64,000 bases of DNA. It comes from Nematostella vectensis. Its lineage: Eukaryota; Cnidaria; Anthozoa; Actiniaria; Edwardsiidae. The stretch is from contig NC_064038.1 of assembly GCF_932526225.1 (NCBI RefSeq), positions 9,733,070 to 9,797,069 of the forward strand, given 5' to 3'. The position numbers were made by a program, and so were the translations under genes. This document shows positions 48,901 through 59,068 of the stretch, piece by piece (positions within the stretch are counted from its first letter, which is position 1; the number at the start of each line of letters is the position of its first letter). The notes under the pieces were generated by a model. The model did not search any database. It was not told the DNA's origin and saw only the letters and a list, made by a program, of their open reading frames with translations.

Positions 48901-51775
48901 GATGGTCAGGTGGACGAAGGAACGAATGGACAGACAAGACTTACCTCATCAACAAACTGTTGATGAAACCTGCTTAGATTTATGTGCCACAAGTTTCATA
49001 TAAAAAAAAAAAGATAGAGTGACAGAGAGACAGGCAGGTCGACATGCGGGCGGGTGGGCGGGCGGGCAGACAGACAGATGGTCAGGTGGACGAAGGAACG
49101 AATGGACAGACAAGACTTACCTCATCAACAAACTGTTGATGAAACCTGCTTAGATTTACGTGCCACAAGTTTCATATAAAAAAAGATAGAGTGACAGAGA
49201 GACAGGCAGGTTGACATGCGGGAGGGCGGGCGGGCAGACAGACAGATGGTCAGGTGGACGAAGGAACGAATGGACAGACAAGACTTACCTCATCAACAAA
49301 CTGTTGATGAAACCTGCTCAGATTTACATGCCACAAGATACCGTCATCAGCAGCAACCTGAGTAAAAAACACATTTATTGTACTCTTATTACCAGTTACT
49401 CAGTAGACTGTACTTAGGGAACTGTACATATTAAAACCATACTTCATGATAAGAGTACTACACTTGTCCCTCTGCCCTTTGGGTGATCAAATCCAGCTGC
49501 TTACCTTATCGGAGTCAGAGTTATCCCTAGATAATAAAATAAAATAAAAATTTAAAACAGTGTTTCTAGCTAAGGGAACCAGATTTTAAGCTTACATTAA
49601 AAAGCAGTGTATTTTAAATAAATTGATGCAAAAGCAATAGATAATACAATACTGCATAATACACATGATTTTTTTAGTAAAAAGTGCCTTAAGGATAATA
49701 CAATTAATACCAAACAGCTTTATTTTTAGATTTCTTCCCTTATTTACAGGCTTTTATGCATTATTGAGATAAATAATTCCAAAAAATATAAAATTCCAAG
49801 ATAATAAAATATTAATTAATATTAAATAATAATATTATGTATAATTAATATGATGAAGAGTTTCATTACAAAACGTACCCAGTCTTTTGGCGTTTTGCGT
49901 CCTTCCTTGGATCATCACTAACTTGCTTTCTCTTAACTCCGCATACAATTCCTGTAAACAAAAAAAGCGCTGCATATTTCTTTTGAAAGGTCACTACCCT
50001 ATTTACCCATGCTACCTAGATTTTCAGGGCTACTGCCCTATTGCCATGCTTCAAACAAAATGGTGGCCTTAGCAAGAGCTTAAAAAAGTGCCAGAAACCA
50101 AACAGTTTTTCGAGGAAAAATGCATGTAAATCATGGAATGATCAAAGGGGATAGTGATAAGCTTCTTCCTCTCTTTGAGAGTCACATTTCTCAACAGAAC
50201 GGGCAATAAATATTGATTCCAGTCCTGTCAGAGCTGCACGTAAATTCATAGTTCATTGTGAATTTACCAACTGTAAATACATTGTTTGCATGTGCTTCAA
50301 CTTGCACTGTGTCTGAAATTAATCTAAATCCTGACAATAAATTAGAAAAAAATTCACCATTTTGTTTTTTCTTCACATTTATTGGATAAGATTTTATCCG
50401 AAATCTATCATCTGGATAACTTTAACCACTGGATAACTTTTATTTGGGCAACCAAATACTGCCACTCGGATAACTTTTATCCGCTAGGTGAGGATTTAAC
50501 CAGTGGGTAAGAATAATCCAAGCTTTGTGCAACCAGCCCCTGTAGGTTCAGCCCTGACACACTCTTAAGTGTCTATCAGATCTCTTATGGCCTTCTCTAC
50601 ACCTACCTCCTGGTACAACATATTGCATTTCCTCCCCTTGTATTCTATCCTTTTCTGTCGCCACTTGATTGGCTAATCTCTTCAAGTAATGCCCATCAAC
50701 AAGGCTGGTAAACACTTCATGGACATCGCCTTCTGAGCACACCACCCCGGTTTCAACCATACGTGCCGCTACTACCCGCAATATAACACTCATCTGCATT
50801 GCACCATGCTTTAAGACTTCTTCAATAAGTATTTCACCTACATCCCCATAAAGTGTCTTTGCACAGTAGATGACCCGAGGGAACCGGGTAAAAATTAAAA
50901 TGTTGTCTACTTCAATTTTATAGACAGTCTGGTGCCGATTGTTCTGCTCGAAGGTCACGAGCTGGTGCTGAATGAGGGAGCACAGAGATTTCTGGACCTG
51001 TAAAAGAAGAAATTTATAAACCTGCACACAGACTTTCTTAGATTGATCTTTTGGCCAATAGAGAATTTTGCAAACATCTAAATGCACAGGCGGCTAAGGC
51101 TAGAAGACAATAATCTGATTTTATAGTCATTTACAACAAAAATTATCAGCTCTTGGTTAGCCAAAAGCTTGGGCTCCCTGTGTTGAATGGTGTAAATTTC
51201 CCTGATAGGACAAAAAATAAGGGCTTGGATTTGAATGTGAACCCCTCCCACCCCCCCCCCCCCCCTTGGGTTCAAATCCCTAATATTAATCTACAGCACC
51301 TTAGCAACTATTGTATATTTAACATTTATACCATTTCCATTGAGGTGGATAGTGGGGAAATATCTACCGAGAGCCAGAGGCTCAAGGAAGATATTTAAAA
51401 AGCCACTATCTGGCGAAATGGAATAATTGTTTTAAGTATATAAAACGAGCTTTAGAGCAATTTTCTTTTCGGAAACACTTGTAAATAGACTGTTACACCC
51501 GCCATTTTGCATTTTATGACGAGTGTCTCAACCAATCAAATCGCTTGTTCTTGCGAGGTTCCGAAGTTTTATATACTAAATGATAATATGCATAATCGTA
51601 TGCAAGGATGGTAATTTAGAGTACAAACCTGCTCTGGTTTTAGCTTTGTTTCGTGTATGATTTCACGCAATGTGCGAGCTCCTTTGCTTATTAAATAATT
51701 CCCAACAGCCTCAATAATATCCCCATAATGCTCTCTCAAAATATATGAAGCCAGTCTTTTCCTTATAGCGGTCAT
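42909..51775 (-). CDS. POLR3C: RNA polymerase III subunit RPC3 (RPC62/C82)
   Basis: Encodes the winged-helix subunit of the RPC3-RPC6-RPC7 subcomplex used in Pol III initiation. Coding exons, all GT-AG and phase-consistent: 51,629-51,775; 50,607-50,997; 49,879-49,951; 49,505-49,526; 49,289-49,357; 48,320-48,355; 48,130-48,222; 47,902-48,031; 47,358-47,418; 46,939-47,005; 46,070-46,153; 45,630-45,731; 45,016-45,065; 44,160-44,318; 42,909-42,978. They sum to 1,554 nt (517 residues; human about 534). Recognised blocks in order: the N-terminal LREHYGDI region; the TKTLYGD-like block (AKTLYGDVGE); a short basic linker; DDGILWHVNLSRFHQQF; VVQERFGS; LLLQKKHLEQKQ; PSRTFYLF; and the end VDETAFILEQYL. 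The last intron holds a tRNA-derived SINE. The introns next to exons 5 and 14 hold tandem copies of exon fragments. Identity is secure; single splice sites could be off by a few bases. Confidence 0.95.
43148..43485 (+). mobile_element. tRNA-derived SINE in POLR3C last intron
   Basis: The head starts GCCTAGGTGGCGCAGTTAGC with a Pol III A box from about 43,155 and a B box GAGTTCGATTCC at 43,212-43,223, spaced as in a tRNA. The 3' part of the tRNA cloverleaf is not complete. A body with GATGGTTTTTCTCCGGTTTT and further non-tRNA sequence follows, ending in an AT-rich tail near 43,485. It lies antisense to POLR3C. The body resembles conserved central domains of animal SINEs, but the subfamily was not identified. 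Confidence 0.85.
43660..43690. repeat. (TCTAG)n microsatellite
   Basis: A short run of TCTAG repeats (AGTCTAGTCTAGTCTAG) within the last POLR3C intron. Confidence 0.85.
44395..44510 (-). repeat. Decayed copies of POLR3C exon 14 acceptor edge
   Basis: Upstream of real exon 14 (44,318), the intron contains CCTCAG followed by GCGATTGCTAGACAATCAGG (from 44,425 downward). This parallels the exon's start, ACGACTTCTAGACAAGCAGG. A weaker third version lies at 44,477-44,507. The first copy would still read RLLDNQEQ and has an acceptor and a possible GTATGA donor, giving a 25-nt pseudo-exon that would shift frame if used. Confidence 0.65.
46519..46584. mobile_element. Short TACCCTGG MITE, copy in POLR3C intron
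   Basis: 66 bp bounded by TACCCTGGTCGCCAGAG and the inverted CACCCAGGGTA. It is related to the element at 54,868-54,966. Confidence 0.6.
48475..49288 (-). repeat. Tandem array of POLR3C exon-5 donor fragments
   Basis: Four extra copies of a 168-180-bp unit lie downstream of real exon 5. ACTTACCTCATCAACAAACT (minus strand: end of exon 5 plus its GTAAGT donor) occurs at about 48,591, 48,771, 48,939, 49,115 and, in the real exon, 49,283. Each extra copy keeps about 48 nt of exon (codons LWH[VI]NLSRFHQQFVDE) but lacks the exon's start and acceptor. The rest of the unit is a GACAGACAGA-rich, GGCGGGC-rich intronic stretch. The donors are intact, so they are potential decoy 5' splice sites. Confidence 0.95.
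50370..50520. repeat. Cluster of GGATAAC/TTATCC short inverted repeats
   Basis: GGATAAC and its complement GTTATCC/TTATCCG occur repeatedly over 150 bp in the POLR3C intron between exons 2 and 3. This may be a degenerate palindromic MITE; ends were not defined. Confidence 0.45.
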
Positions 51776-51825
51776 TTTGGTTTAAAAACTTTACACCGCT
51801 CCGAGTTCACATTTTCTTCGATTCA

Positions 51826-51837
51826 GCCGCCATTTTG
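51826..51837 (-). promoter_or_regulatory. YY1-like box upstream of POLR3C
   Basis: Gene-sense CAAAATGGCGGC lies about 51 nt upstream of the POLR3C ATG. It matches the AANATGGCGGC consensus known for YY1 at metazoan housekeeping promoters. No TATA-like element was seen nearby. Confidence 0.55.
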
Positions 51838-53765
51838 AAATAGAGCCTGCAAACATCAAAGCTAGCGGAATTCAATTTTGCCGCGATCTGATTGGAAGGA
51901 TTTCCTGTCCAATCATAATCTCATGTTACTTTCCTCTCGAATACAGTGCGATGCGAAAACAACCGATTTATACGTACATAACATTTCACACGGAAGTCGC
52001 AGTTTCTTTTGGAAGACCTCAGCTGAGAATAGCCTCTAAGCTGACTGAAAATCGCAGCAAATGAATCAGTCGTGCCTTCGTTTGCAAGGTTCGCTTGTCT
52101 CTTTTAGCGTTTGATTTTGTAAGGTTGTATTGTTGTTGTTGATAGTTGTTCCGTTACTACTCGTATCAGGCGCGATTTTTATCAGAGATATCTTAGGAAT
52201 TTCGTCATTTGTTCTATCTAGAGGATTACTATGTGGTCCTTTATTGTCTATGTTTTGGCAGGTGCAATTGCTTAACAAATTGCAACCCTTTAGTAGTGCG
52301 TGAGTGAAACCTTTATTATTGCGGCAGCGCCGCAGGGAACAAGGAGCTAGAACAATAAGGAGGCAAGAAAAGATAGAAGAAACAACACTGCTCGCTTACC
52401 TTCTCTTCTTGACCCTCCCCCCTTTTCCCACAGGCATATACCTCTTGTGCGCCCCACCCTGCACCAACAATAAATGTCTCATATATGCAAAATCCGATGG
52501 ATCCGGAATCCAAGACTAAGGCAGTGTTCATTATTTATGGCCGAGGGGGGGTCAGTTCCCACATGGGGGGGAGAGGGGCTAAAAAGTTTTGGGTATGTCG
52601 ATGGGGGGGTCATAAAATTTCATGTGGTTGAAAGGGGGAGGGGGTAAAAAAAGTTCCATCCCTTAAAAGGAAACTTTTTATTTATTATTACTTAAATAAG
52701 TAATCAAAATGCAAGAAAAGTTGTTTCCTAGGGTTCTAATAACATATTTAGGCTACTTTTCCTGCTGTTGAGCCGTGAACGCTTTCCCACAAATGACAAA
52801 CTCAACAATGTTTATTACTCTGTAGTAGTTCATTTTGGCTCAACTTATAGGATCAATAAAAACAACAACTGAAATATATGCATTTGTAAAATATACTAGG
52901 AATCTAGTACGGCAGGTTATTAGATAATGTCAATGTGTTCAAAAGTCTGACTCGGATACCTTTGCTTTGGATCTGGGAGATCTATCAGACCAAGGGCACA
53001 GGACAATTTTATCTTTTATTAGGACAGTCCCATGCAGTAAAATATAAAATTGTCCTGTGTGATTAGACTAGTCATAGGGCATGCAAAGATTATAGGTATA
53101 GATACATATTCTTTACTGTTTCAAAACGCCCCAAGGCCAAATTTGACTTATAACAATAAGACATTTATTGCATGATACTTTTATATGTATCTATATTTCG
53201 TATTAGAAATGTAGTTTTGGGGATTTTTAAAGAGGAGGGGGGGTTTGGGTTTCTCCTTGGGGGGTCAACAAAGTTTTGATGTTGACAAAGGGGGGGGGAG
53301 GTTGTACAGAAAACTCAAGTGGAGTGGTGCTGGATACCGACCCCTCTCGGCCATAAATAATAAACACTCCCTTAAGCTGGAATCCAAATTCAAGAATCCT
53401 GAAAAACGAAAATGGAATCCAGAATCCATGGGAGAAAAAGCCACATGGAATCCGGAATCCAGACACTAGGATCCAGAATCCAGAACCCTACTGGAGAACC
53501 TGGCGAATGAGTGGATCATTTCTTATTGACTGCTATCTCTTGTCCATATAATACCTAACACCCTCTCAAAAAATCCTTGATAGTGCCTGCCCCCCTTAAT
53601 TGTACTAGCACCTTGTTTCCACAGTTTTATCCGCACACTATTCACCCTTGGTCCCAGAGTTTGACGTTATAGATATATAATTGCTATACTTTTTTAAAAT
53701 ATATTTGGTAAATATAGCTTTGTGAATCTTGCCTTCTCCACCATTTACAGGTCTATAACTGCAAC
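51838..53765. other. Intergenic with a fold-back repeat
   Basis: Between the POLR3C promoter and the small Cys-rich gene. It holds G-rich runs, an inverted repeat (52,522-53,368) and many GGAATCC words at its right end (53,380-53,490). An untranslated first exon of the downstream gene may lie here but could not be located. Confidence 0.45.
52522..53368. repeat. Long inverted-repeat structure
   Basis: GTGTTCATTATTTATGGCCG at about 52,522 pairs with CGGCCATAAATAATAAACAC at about 53,349, followed or preceded by GAGGGGGTC-type sequence. Inside, CACAGGACAATTTTAT (about 52,997) and ATAAAATTGTCCTGTG (about 53,043) form a second hairpin. The spacing suggests a non-autonomous fold-back element of about 0.85 kb. 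Confidence 0.65.
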
Positions 53766-54041
53766 ATGGATCCAAACACCATCAGATGTCCAGGGTGTGG
53801 TCATGATGTTATGAAAGGGGCAGCACTGGCATGTCATTTCCAACAGAGTTCCACCAACCAATACCAGGACAATACAGACAACATGCCACAATCACATTGG
53901 CTTTGCATGGAATGTAAATACATTGTAGAAACACATTATGGCAGTGTGAATGATGTCACTGCAGAGGATGCGTACACCTTATTGTACAGTGTCAGGGTCA
54001 AGGGAGGTCGCAGATGTTGCCACTGCTGTGTTGTGTTGTGA
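53766..54041 (+). CDS. Small Cys-rich putative zinc protein with CaaX-like C terminus
   Basis: 91 residues, not recognised. An acceptor-like TTTACAG lies about 17 nt before the ATG, suggesting an upstream untranslated exon, and AATAAA follows at 54,476. The protein has CPGC (8-11), C23-H24, CMEC (47-50) and a CCHCC cluster (84-88), so it probably binds zinc. The last four residues, CVVL, fit a CaaL geranylgeranylation box. The middle (residues 25-45) is Gln/Asn/Ser-rich. The balanced Cys pairs, acceptor and polyadenylation signal support a real gene, but there is no homologue I can name. A further coding exon upstream cannot be ruled out. Confidence 0.5.
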   Translation: MDPNTIRCPGCGHDVMKGAALACHFQQSSTNQYQDNTDNMPQSHWLCMECKYIVETHYGSVNDVTAEDAYTLLYSVRVKGGRRCCHCCVVL

Positions 54042-54475
54042 AAATTCAGCTCACTTCTCCAGATCTGCATAATGATATTTTTTACTTCTTTTCTATATAG
54101 TTAGAACTTGTCTAAATGGAACATTCACCAGGAGCCTTATTTCAAATTGTATAAATTGCCTGAACTAGTTTATGCTTCTAGTATGAATGGTGAAGGGAAA
54201 ATTTTTTGCATCGCAAGTTTAATTTGAGCAACTCTAGTCCAGTCAGTACATGATCTGTCTTATACAGCTCATTCTACCTGTAGTCTTGCTAGTAGATGAG
54301 AAACTGGACAAGGAAAACCCACTCACGCTGTATGTGTATGCTCTTGAGGATTGACAAAACAGATTCCCCTAGAGGAAAATGTGCTTTTTTTTTTACAAAG
54401 AAACATAATTTAATGTTGAAACCATTTAGAAATGACAATTTTTCTTTGTTCTAATTCTAGAACATAATTGTTGTA

Positions 54476-54481
54476 AATAAA
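54476..54481 (+). terminator. Polyadenylation signal AATAAA
   Basis: Canonical hexamer about 435 nt after the stop codon of the small Cys-rich gene, on the same strand. Confidence 0.45.
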
Positions 54482-54867
54482 ACATGTTTCACACCTATTC
54501 AGCCTTCTCAAATCCTGCTGGCTGCCAGATCAGGAAGCCGTTTTTTCTGGAGACTTGACTATCTCCATCCAGACACAAAATAGATTATTTTTATTTTGGT
54601 ATTAATTAACAAATGAAAATAAAATTTCAGCAACCTAAACCGCCATCAAACCCATGATGACCTGCTCCTAGGAATGCTATATACACCAAGAACTCGCATG
54701 GCCATAGTGGTAGTGAAAATATGGCAAAGACAAAAAGAAAAAAAATGGATTGCAAACATTAATCCATGTAATGATTCATTGTAACTAATTTTATGTGCCT
54801 ATTACTGTCACTCATTTGTCCAAGTCGTGTAGACACATGGAGTATGCCTTGCTTTGCTTGAATAGTT

Positions 54868-54966
54868 TACCCTGGGGACCAGAGGCTACAAGCATCATGG
54901 CGACAATGATTTGAGCGAATTAAATCATTGTTGCGGCCAAGCTAGGAGCCTCTTGTACCCAGGGTA
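54868..54966. mobile_element. 99-bp TACCCTGGG MITE
   Basis: Ends TACCCTGGGGACCAGAGGCT and the inverse of AGCCTCTTGTACCCAGGGTA (17 of 20 matching as inverted repeats). The interior is itself palindromic (CAATGATTTGAG and TTAAATCATTG). Related ends occur at 46,519 and 37,880. Confidence 0.85.
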
Positions 54967-55138
54967 TGAGTAGTTTAGTTAACTGGTGTTATTTATTTAG
55001 TTTGCAAGGGTTTAGTGTTTGCATTCTCATTATCATGACTAGGGCTGTAGTTGTACTTGGGAATTGAGAGTCAGCTCTTGTCAGCCATACTATTGTTATT
55101 GTTTTCAGACAATATTGGAAAACAAATTATGAGAGAAA

Positions 55139-55619
55139 GGGCCTAATCACACTAGGGGGACAAAGTTTGTCTGGCCAGGACAAACAGCCAGCCAAATTTT
55201 GTCCTGGCCGATCGAATGGCTTGTGAATCGCATTTGCACTAGAGGTCAAACAAAAAGCTGAAAGCGACCCAAAGGTCATTCAAAATTAGACGAGTTGCAG
55301 TGTTTGTTTATGTTTTATCACAATGCTTCCTTGGAATATTTTTGCACAACTCCTTGCCTTACTGGTAGTAAATTCGTTCTATGAATATCAAGAACAATAA
55401 CTTCTGCGTAAGTCAAGCTGGGTGTTAAATGAAAAACCTATCAGATTTTACGTTTGGCCTAGTTCTGGCCACCTCCAGAGCAGGCCAGTGGCGCCTTTGA
55501 AGATTATTTGGCTGCGACAAAAATTGTCCCGGTTGAACAAACACGTTGCACATTTTCCTGCTAGCCTTGACAGTTTTTTTGTCAAAACAAACAAACTTTT
55601 GCCTAGTGCGAATAGGCCC
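55139..55619. mobile_element. 481-bp GGGCCTA MITE
   Basis: The left end GGGCCTAATCACACTAGG and the reverse complement of the right end, GGGCCTATTCGCACTAGG, match at 16 of 18 positions. An AAAGTTTGT follows on each arm. It is non-coding: the overlapping frames of 103 codons on both strands at 55,422-55,759 lie mostly inside it. Confidence 0.85.
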
Positions 55620-56101
55620 AAAATCTCAAAGGAACCACTTGAAATTAAAATTCTATCTATTAAACATATCACAACAGCTTCCCCAAATGAGCCACACTTG
55701 ATAGCTGTCAGACTCTTAAATACTAGATTATAAAACCTTTCTGGATCAGAATGAAACAAGAGCTTTATCTTGTCACATACTGGCTACTACATCCCATTAT
55801 TTTCGAGCATTAAATAAATGCAGTATAGTATATGCACACAGCTTTTAAAAGTTCATTAAATATTTTTTGTACAATATGCAATTTTTCTAGCCTCCTCCTC
55901 CTCTCTGTGGTAAAATAACTACGAGGAGCTGAGTAAATGCGAAAAAGACGATGCCTGCATAGGAGGCTACAAACTTGTCCTATATACACCCTATTTTAGA
56001 GTCTAGTAAAGGCCTCATCCAGGTGTCTGATAGGGTTTTCTGTGGTCAGTAAGAGTTGAAAGCATTAGCATGTATAAGGCAGCAAGTTGTCTCAAAATTA
56101 A

Positions 56102-56273
56102 TAGGGTGATTTAGATTAACGACGCCGGCAAGACGCCGTCCTGAAGAGGACGTGAACAAGCATGAAATGCCGTTCTGGACAGGATGCGACGCCGGCAAGA
56201 AAAGTGTGCACGCGCAATCGAACGTGCGCGAGGCGGCGTCTTCTTGCCGGCGTCGTGGATCTAAATCACCCTA
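56102..56273. mobile_element. 172-bp GC-rich MITE
   Basis: Both ends read TAGGGTGATTTAGAT inward, followed by CGACGCCGGCAAGA (left) and the same on the opposite strand (right), giving inverted arms of about 40 bp. Its GC-rich core is unlike the AT-rich flanks. It lies just downstream of the ABHD8-like gene. Confidence 0.88.
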
Positions 56274-56332
56274 ATCTCCAAGTACAGAAAGCATAGTAAG
56301 ATACGCTGTGGCTAGATGGCCTATTCTAAAAT

Positions 56333-59005
56333 CTACAGATGTGTAACCACAGGCTGAGAGTCAACCACACTTGCCAGAGCTACACAATGTTCAGCAAGTT
56401 TTTGCTCTAGCTCATCACTATGTTTTTTGTGACAATCATCAAGGTGTTGTCCTGCAAGGTCAGCATCTGACTGAAAACCTTCATTACCAATTGATTGAAC
56501 TTCAGAGTCATTTGTGTTCAATGCAGATTGTGAGCTGTCTTTGTGCCACTGTGCTTTTAACTTCACTTTGGCTTTGCTTTCCTCTTCAAACGCAAGTTGT
56601 GTTGAGCTTCCAGGAAGTGAATAAGATTTGGGCCTCAGCGGAAGGTCTAGGGAATTCCTAGGTAACCTAGACACACTTCTGAAAAATCCTGGGAGATGTG
56701 ATTCTCCAGATGTAACTGCGAGTGACTGGCTACGAGTTGAGCGTGAGCCAGGATAGCGCACATGGATTGATCCATGTGACACTTCACGTGATGGTGATAG
56801 TATTGTTGTAGAACATGTGGTCTGGTCTCTTTGCAAGAAGTTGTGGATAAACCAATTTACTCTGAATTAGAAATTAAGTCAAAGATTAGTAAAAAGTCAT
56901 TAGAAATAATAATAAAATAGCTTTCTTAACATAGTTAACACAATTCAAATAACTTACTGCTCCGGGCACTCCATCATAACCATGTGCCCGGCTTCTGGAA
57001 TAACCTCAAGTGTTGATGCATACACGGCCTAAAAACAAGGATGACAGTTACCATAAAATTCAAACTGAAGCAATATGATTAATATTCAGAGCACTGAAAA
57101 TATTGGGGGAGGGGGCACATGCCCCCAGTGCTCCCCCCTCCCTGAAAAAACAAATCAAAACATTTTTACCAACCTCCAGCATACTTTTCTCCTCGTCAAG
57201 GGAGACAAACTTGTCCTGAGCACCGTAGATAAGCAGCACTGGTACCATAAGACTGTTGTGGAAAGATACATCGCCCTCCATCCAATTCTGAGGCAAACAA
57301 TTAATAATATATGTTTTTTAAGACACCATTAGAATGTCATGGAAAGAGACATCTCACCTTCAATATGATTCTGTGGTTAAACAACAACAACAAATAATAA
57401 TAATATTACTTTATTAAGACACAATTAGACTGTTATGGAAAGAGAGATCAACTTCAATACATAATTGTGAGGCAAAACAACAATGACAAATATCAGCTAT
57501 GCTTTTTCAAGGCACAATGAAAGTCATGATCTATACTCAAGGGAAACCGATGGTTTAGAAAAAGTGTAACATGTTTGTACAAACATACCTGGCCTGCCAA
57601 GACAGCTTTCAGCACAAAAAGAGGGGCACTGAATGCTTTGAGTTTCTTGCTTGAAGCCTTGATTTTAGATCGGTCATAGAAAGCACTCCTGTCAAAGGAA
57701 GAAACCAATATAAAATCAATAGTGCATCTTGTTATACTCAGTTACATGTGCACCTTGTTCTTTGTGATTTGTGACTGTTTTTTGTTGATAGAAGCCATTT
57801 TGCAGCTATCATGGTTGTTAGACCGCCAAACAATTTCAACTTTAGTCAGTTGCTGGATTTGAGTTAATTGTTACATTCTGGGGTTGAGTTTATCTATTAC
57901 TGTATGTATTGTGTTTATGCTGTATTATGTAAACAACATTTAATTATGTGCATTTACCTCTCAAAGGAGCATAAAAGCAGAGGTTTGAACAGAGCAATAA
58001 CAGGAACAGGGAGGCAGAAGAAATGGCATGACTCAGGGCGTAGAGGAATTGGTCCCCCACCAGCAATCAACACAACCTTGGATACCAGCCGTGTCCTCTG
58101 CGCGGATACCAAGCTGCAGAAAGATGACCTGACAAAAATAAAAAAAACATAATAAATACATAGATAAAAATAAATATCTAAATACTGAAATCTATTTGCA
58201 TTGCTAGCCAAGATTACTAAGATATTTTATATTAGAAGATCCTTAACAACAATATCCGTTAAATTTGATTTTGAAAACCATTGAGTGTTTAGCTCTGTTG
58301 GAAACCATTCAGCTGTTACAGGAAAGCCAAGGTAGGTAAGCCCGAAGCCTAGAATTTCAAATCTAATAAGAAACGTAAACGTTATGTAGATAAAACAAAA
58401 AAACTTGTGTTTTGAGTAATGTTGCTGATAAAAGGGTTAATTAGTGGAAATAATCAGAATTATCAAAACAAGGTCATAACCATCAACAAAAAACAATCAA
58501 AGCTATGAAAAAAAAAACACTAAAATTTGTTCATTGGTTCAATAATTGATAAAGTTTTTACTTACCCATAAGAGTGTCCTACTAGAATATTGCGTTTCCT
58601 AGCATAGCGATCAAATATACATAAAACATCTTGATGGAGTTCAGAGAACTCGTACTGTGCATTATCCCTGGGCGAGGAACTGCCCCCATGTCCCAGCAAA
58701 TCCGGGGCAACTACTTCGTAACCAGCTCGACAAAAATACTTCAGTTGTTCATGCCACAACTCAGCACAGCCTCCAACACCATGTACAAAGAATATCACCA
58801 CAAAACAAGAGCTTCGCTGGCGGCTCTCTGTTGAGCGTTGATCTTCGCTGACTACACAATTGCCATTCGGAACAGACTCTTTCGGTGTCCAATGGAGCAC
58901 TCGAAGGAATCGATTGGGCCGAACTTCTACTCGCTCTGACACTAAATCCTCGTATGGAGAAACTTTGTTCCGATTTCTTGCCCCAGTACAAATCTCAACG
59001 CACAT
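56333..59005 (-). CDS. ABHD8: ABHD8-like alpha/beta hydrolase
   Basis: Encodes a predicted alpha/beta-fold serine hydrolase of 474 residues (human ABHD8 about 439). Exons: 58,566-59,005; 57,958-58,128; 57,589-57,688; 57,174-57,287; 56,958-57,028; 56,333-56,861; all GT-AG and phase-consistent. HGVGG (75-79) is the oxyanion-hole region. PDLLGHGGSS follows. The nucleophile is S145 in GHSYG, with the intron splitting the last Gly codon. D262 (YGAQDKF) and H290 (EAGHMVM) complete the triad. AGGGPIPL and LAGQNWMEGD match ABHD8-specific blocks from memory. The C-terminal ~160 residues are Ser-rich and low-complexity, longer than in vertebrates, where the extension is N-terminal. The substrate is unknown. 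The intron upstream of exon 4 holds decayed copies of that exon's start. Confidence 0.92.
57312..57545 (-). repeat. Decayed tandem copies of ABHD8-like exon 4 acceptor edge
   Basis: The first ~38 nt of exon 4 with its acceptor recur upstream. In gene sense the real edge is CCTCAG/AATTGGATGGAGG at 57,287, copy 2 is CCACAG/AATCATATTGAAGG at 57,370, copy 3 is CCTCAC/AATTATGTATTGAAG at 57,466, and a fragment of a fourth lies near 57,510-57,545. Copy 2 keeps an AG acceptor; copy 3 has lost it. Stops show that they no longer encode the exon. Confidence 0.85.
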
Positions 59006-59056
59006 TTAGGGATCGTTCTTTGTATGATAATAAGCATAAAAAGACTTAGTTACTTA

Positions 59057-59068
59057 GCCGCCATTTTG
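59057..59068 (-). promoter_or_regulatory. YY1-like box upstream of the ABHD8-like gene
   Basis: Gene-sense CAAAATGGCGGC about 52 nt upstream of the ATG, the same 12-mer, orientation and distance as in POLR3C. Confidence 0.55.

Noticed and set aside
55422..55759. Overlapping 103-codon frames on both strands
   Set aside because: They lie largely inside the GGGCCTA MITE and mirror each other.
56371..56661. 96-codon plus-strand frame
   Set aside because: Shadow of the last coding exon of the ABHD8-like gene on the opposite strand.
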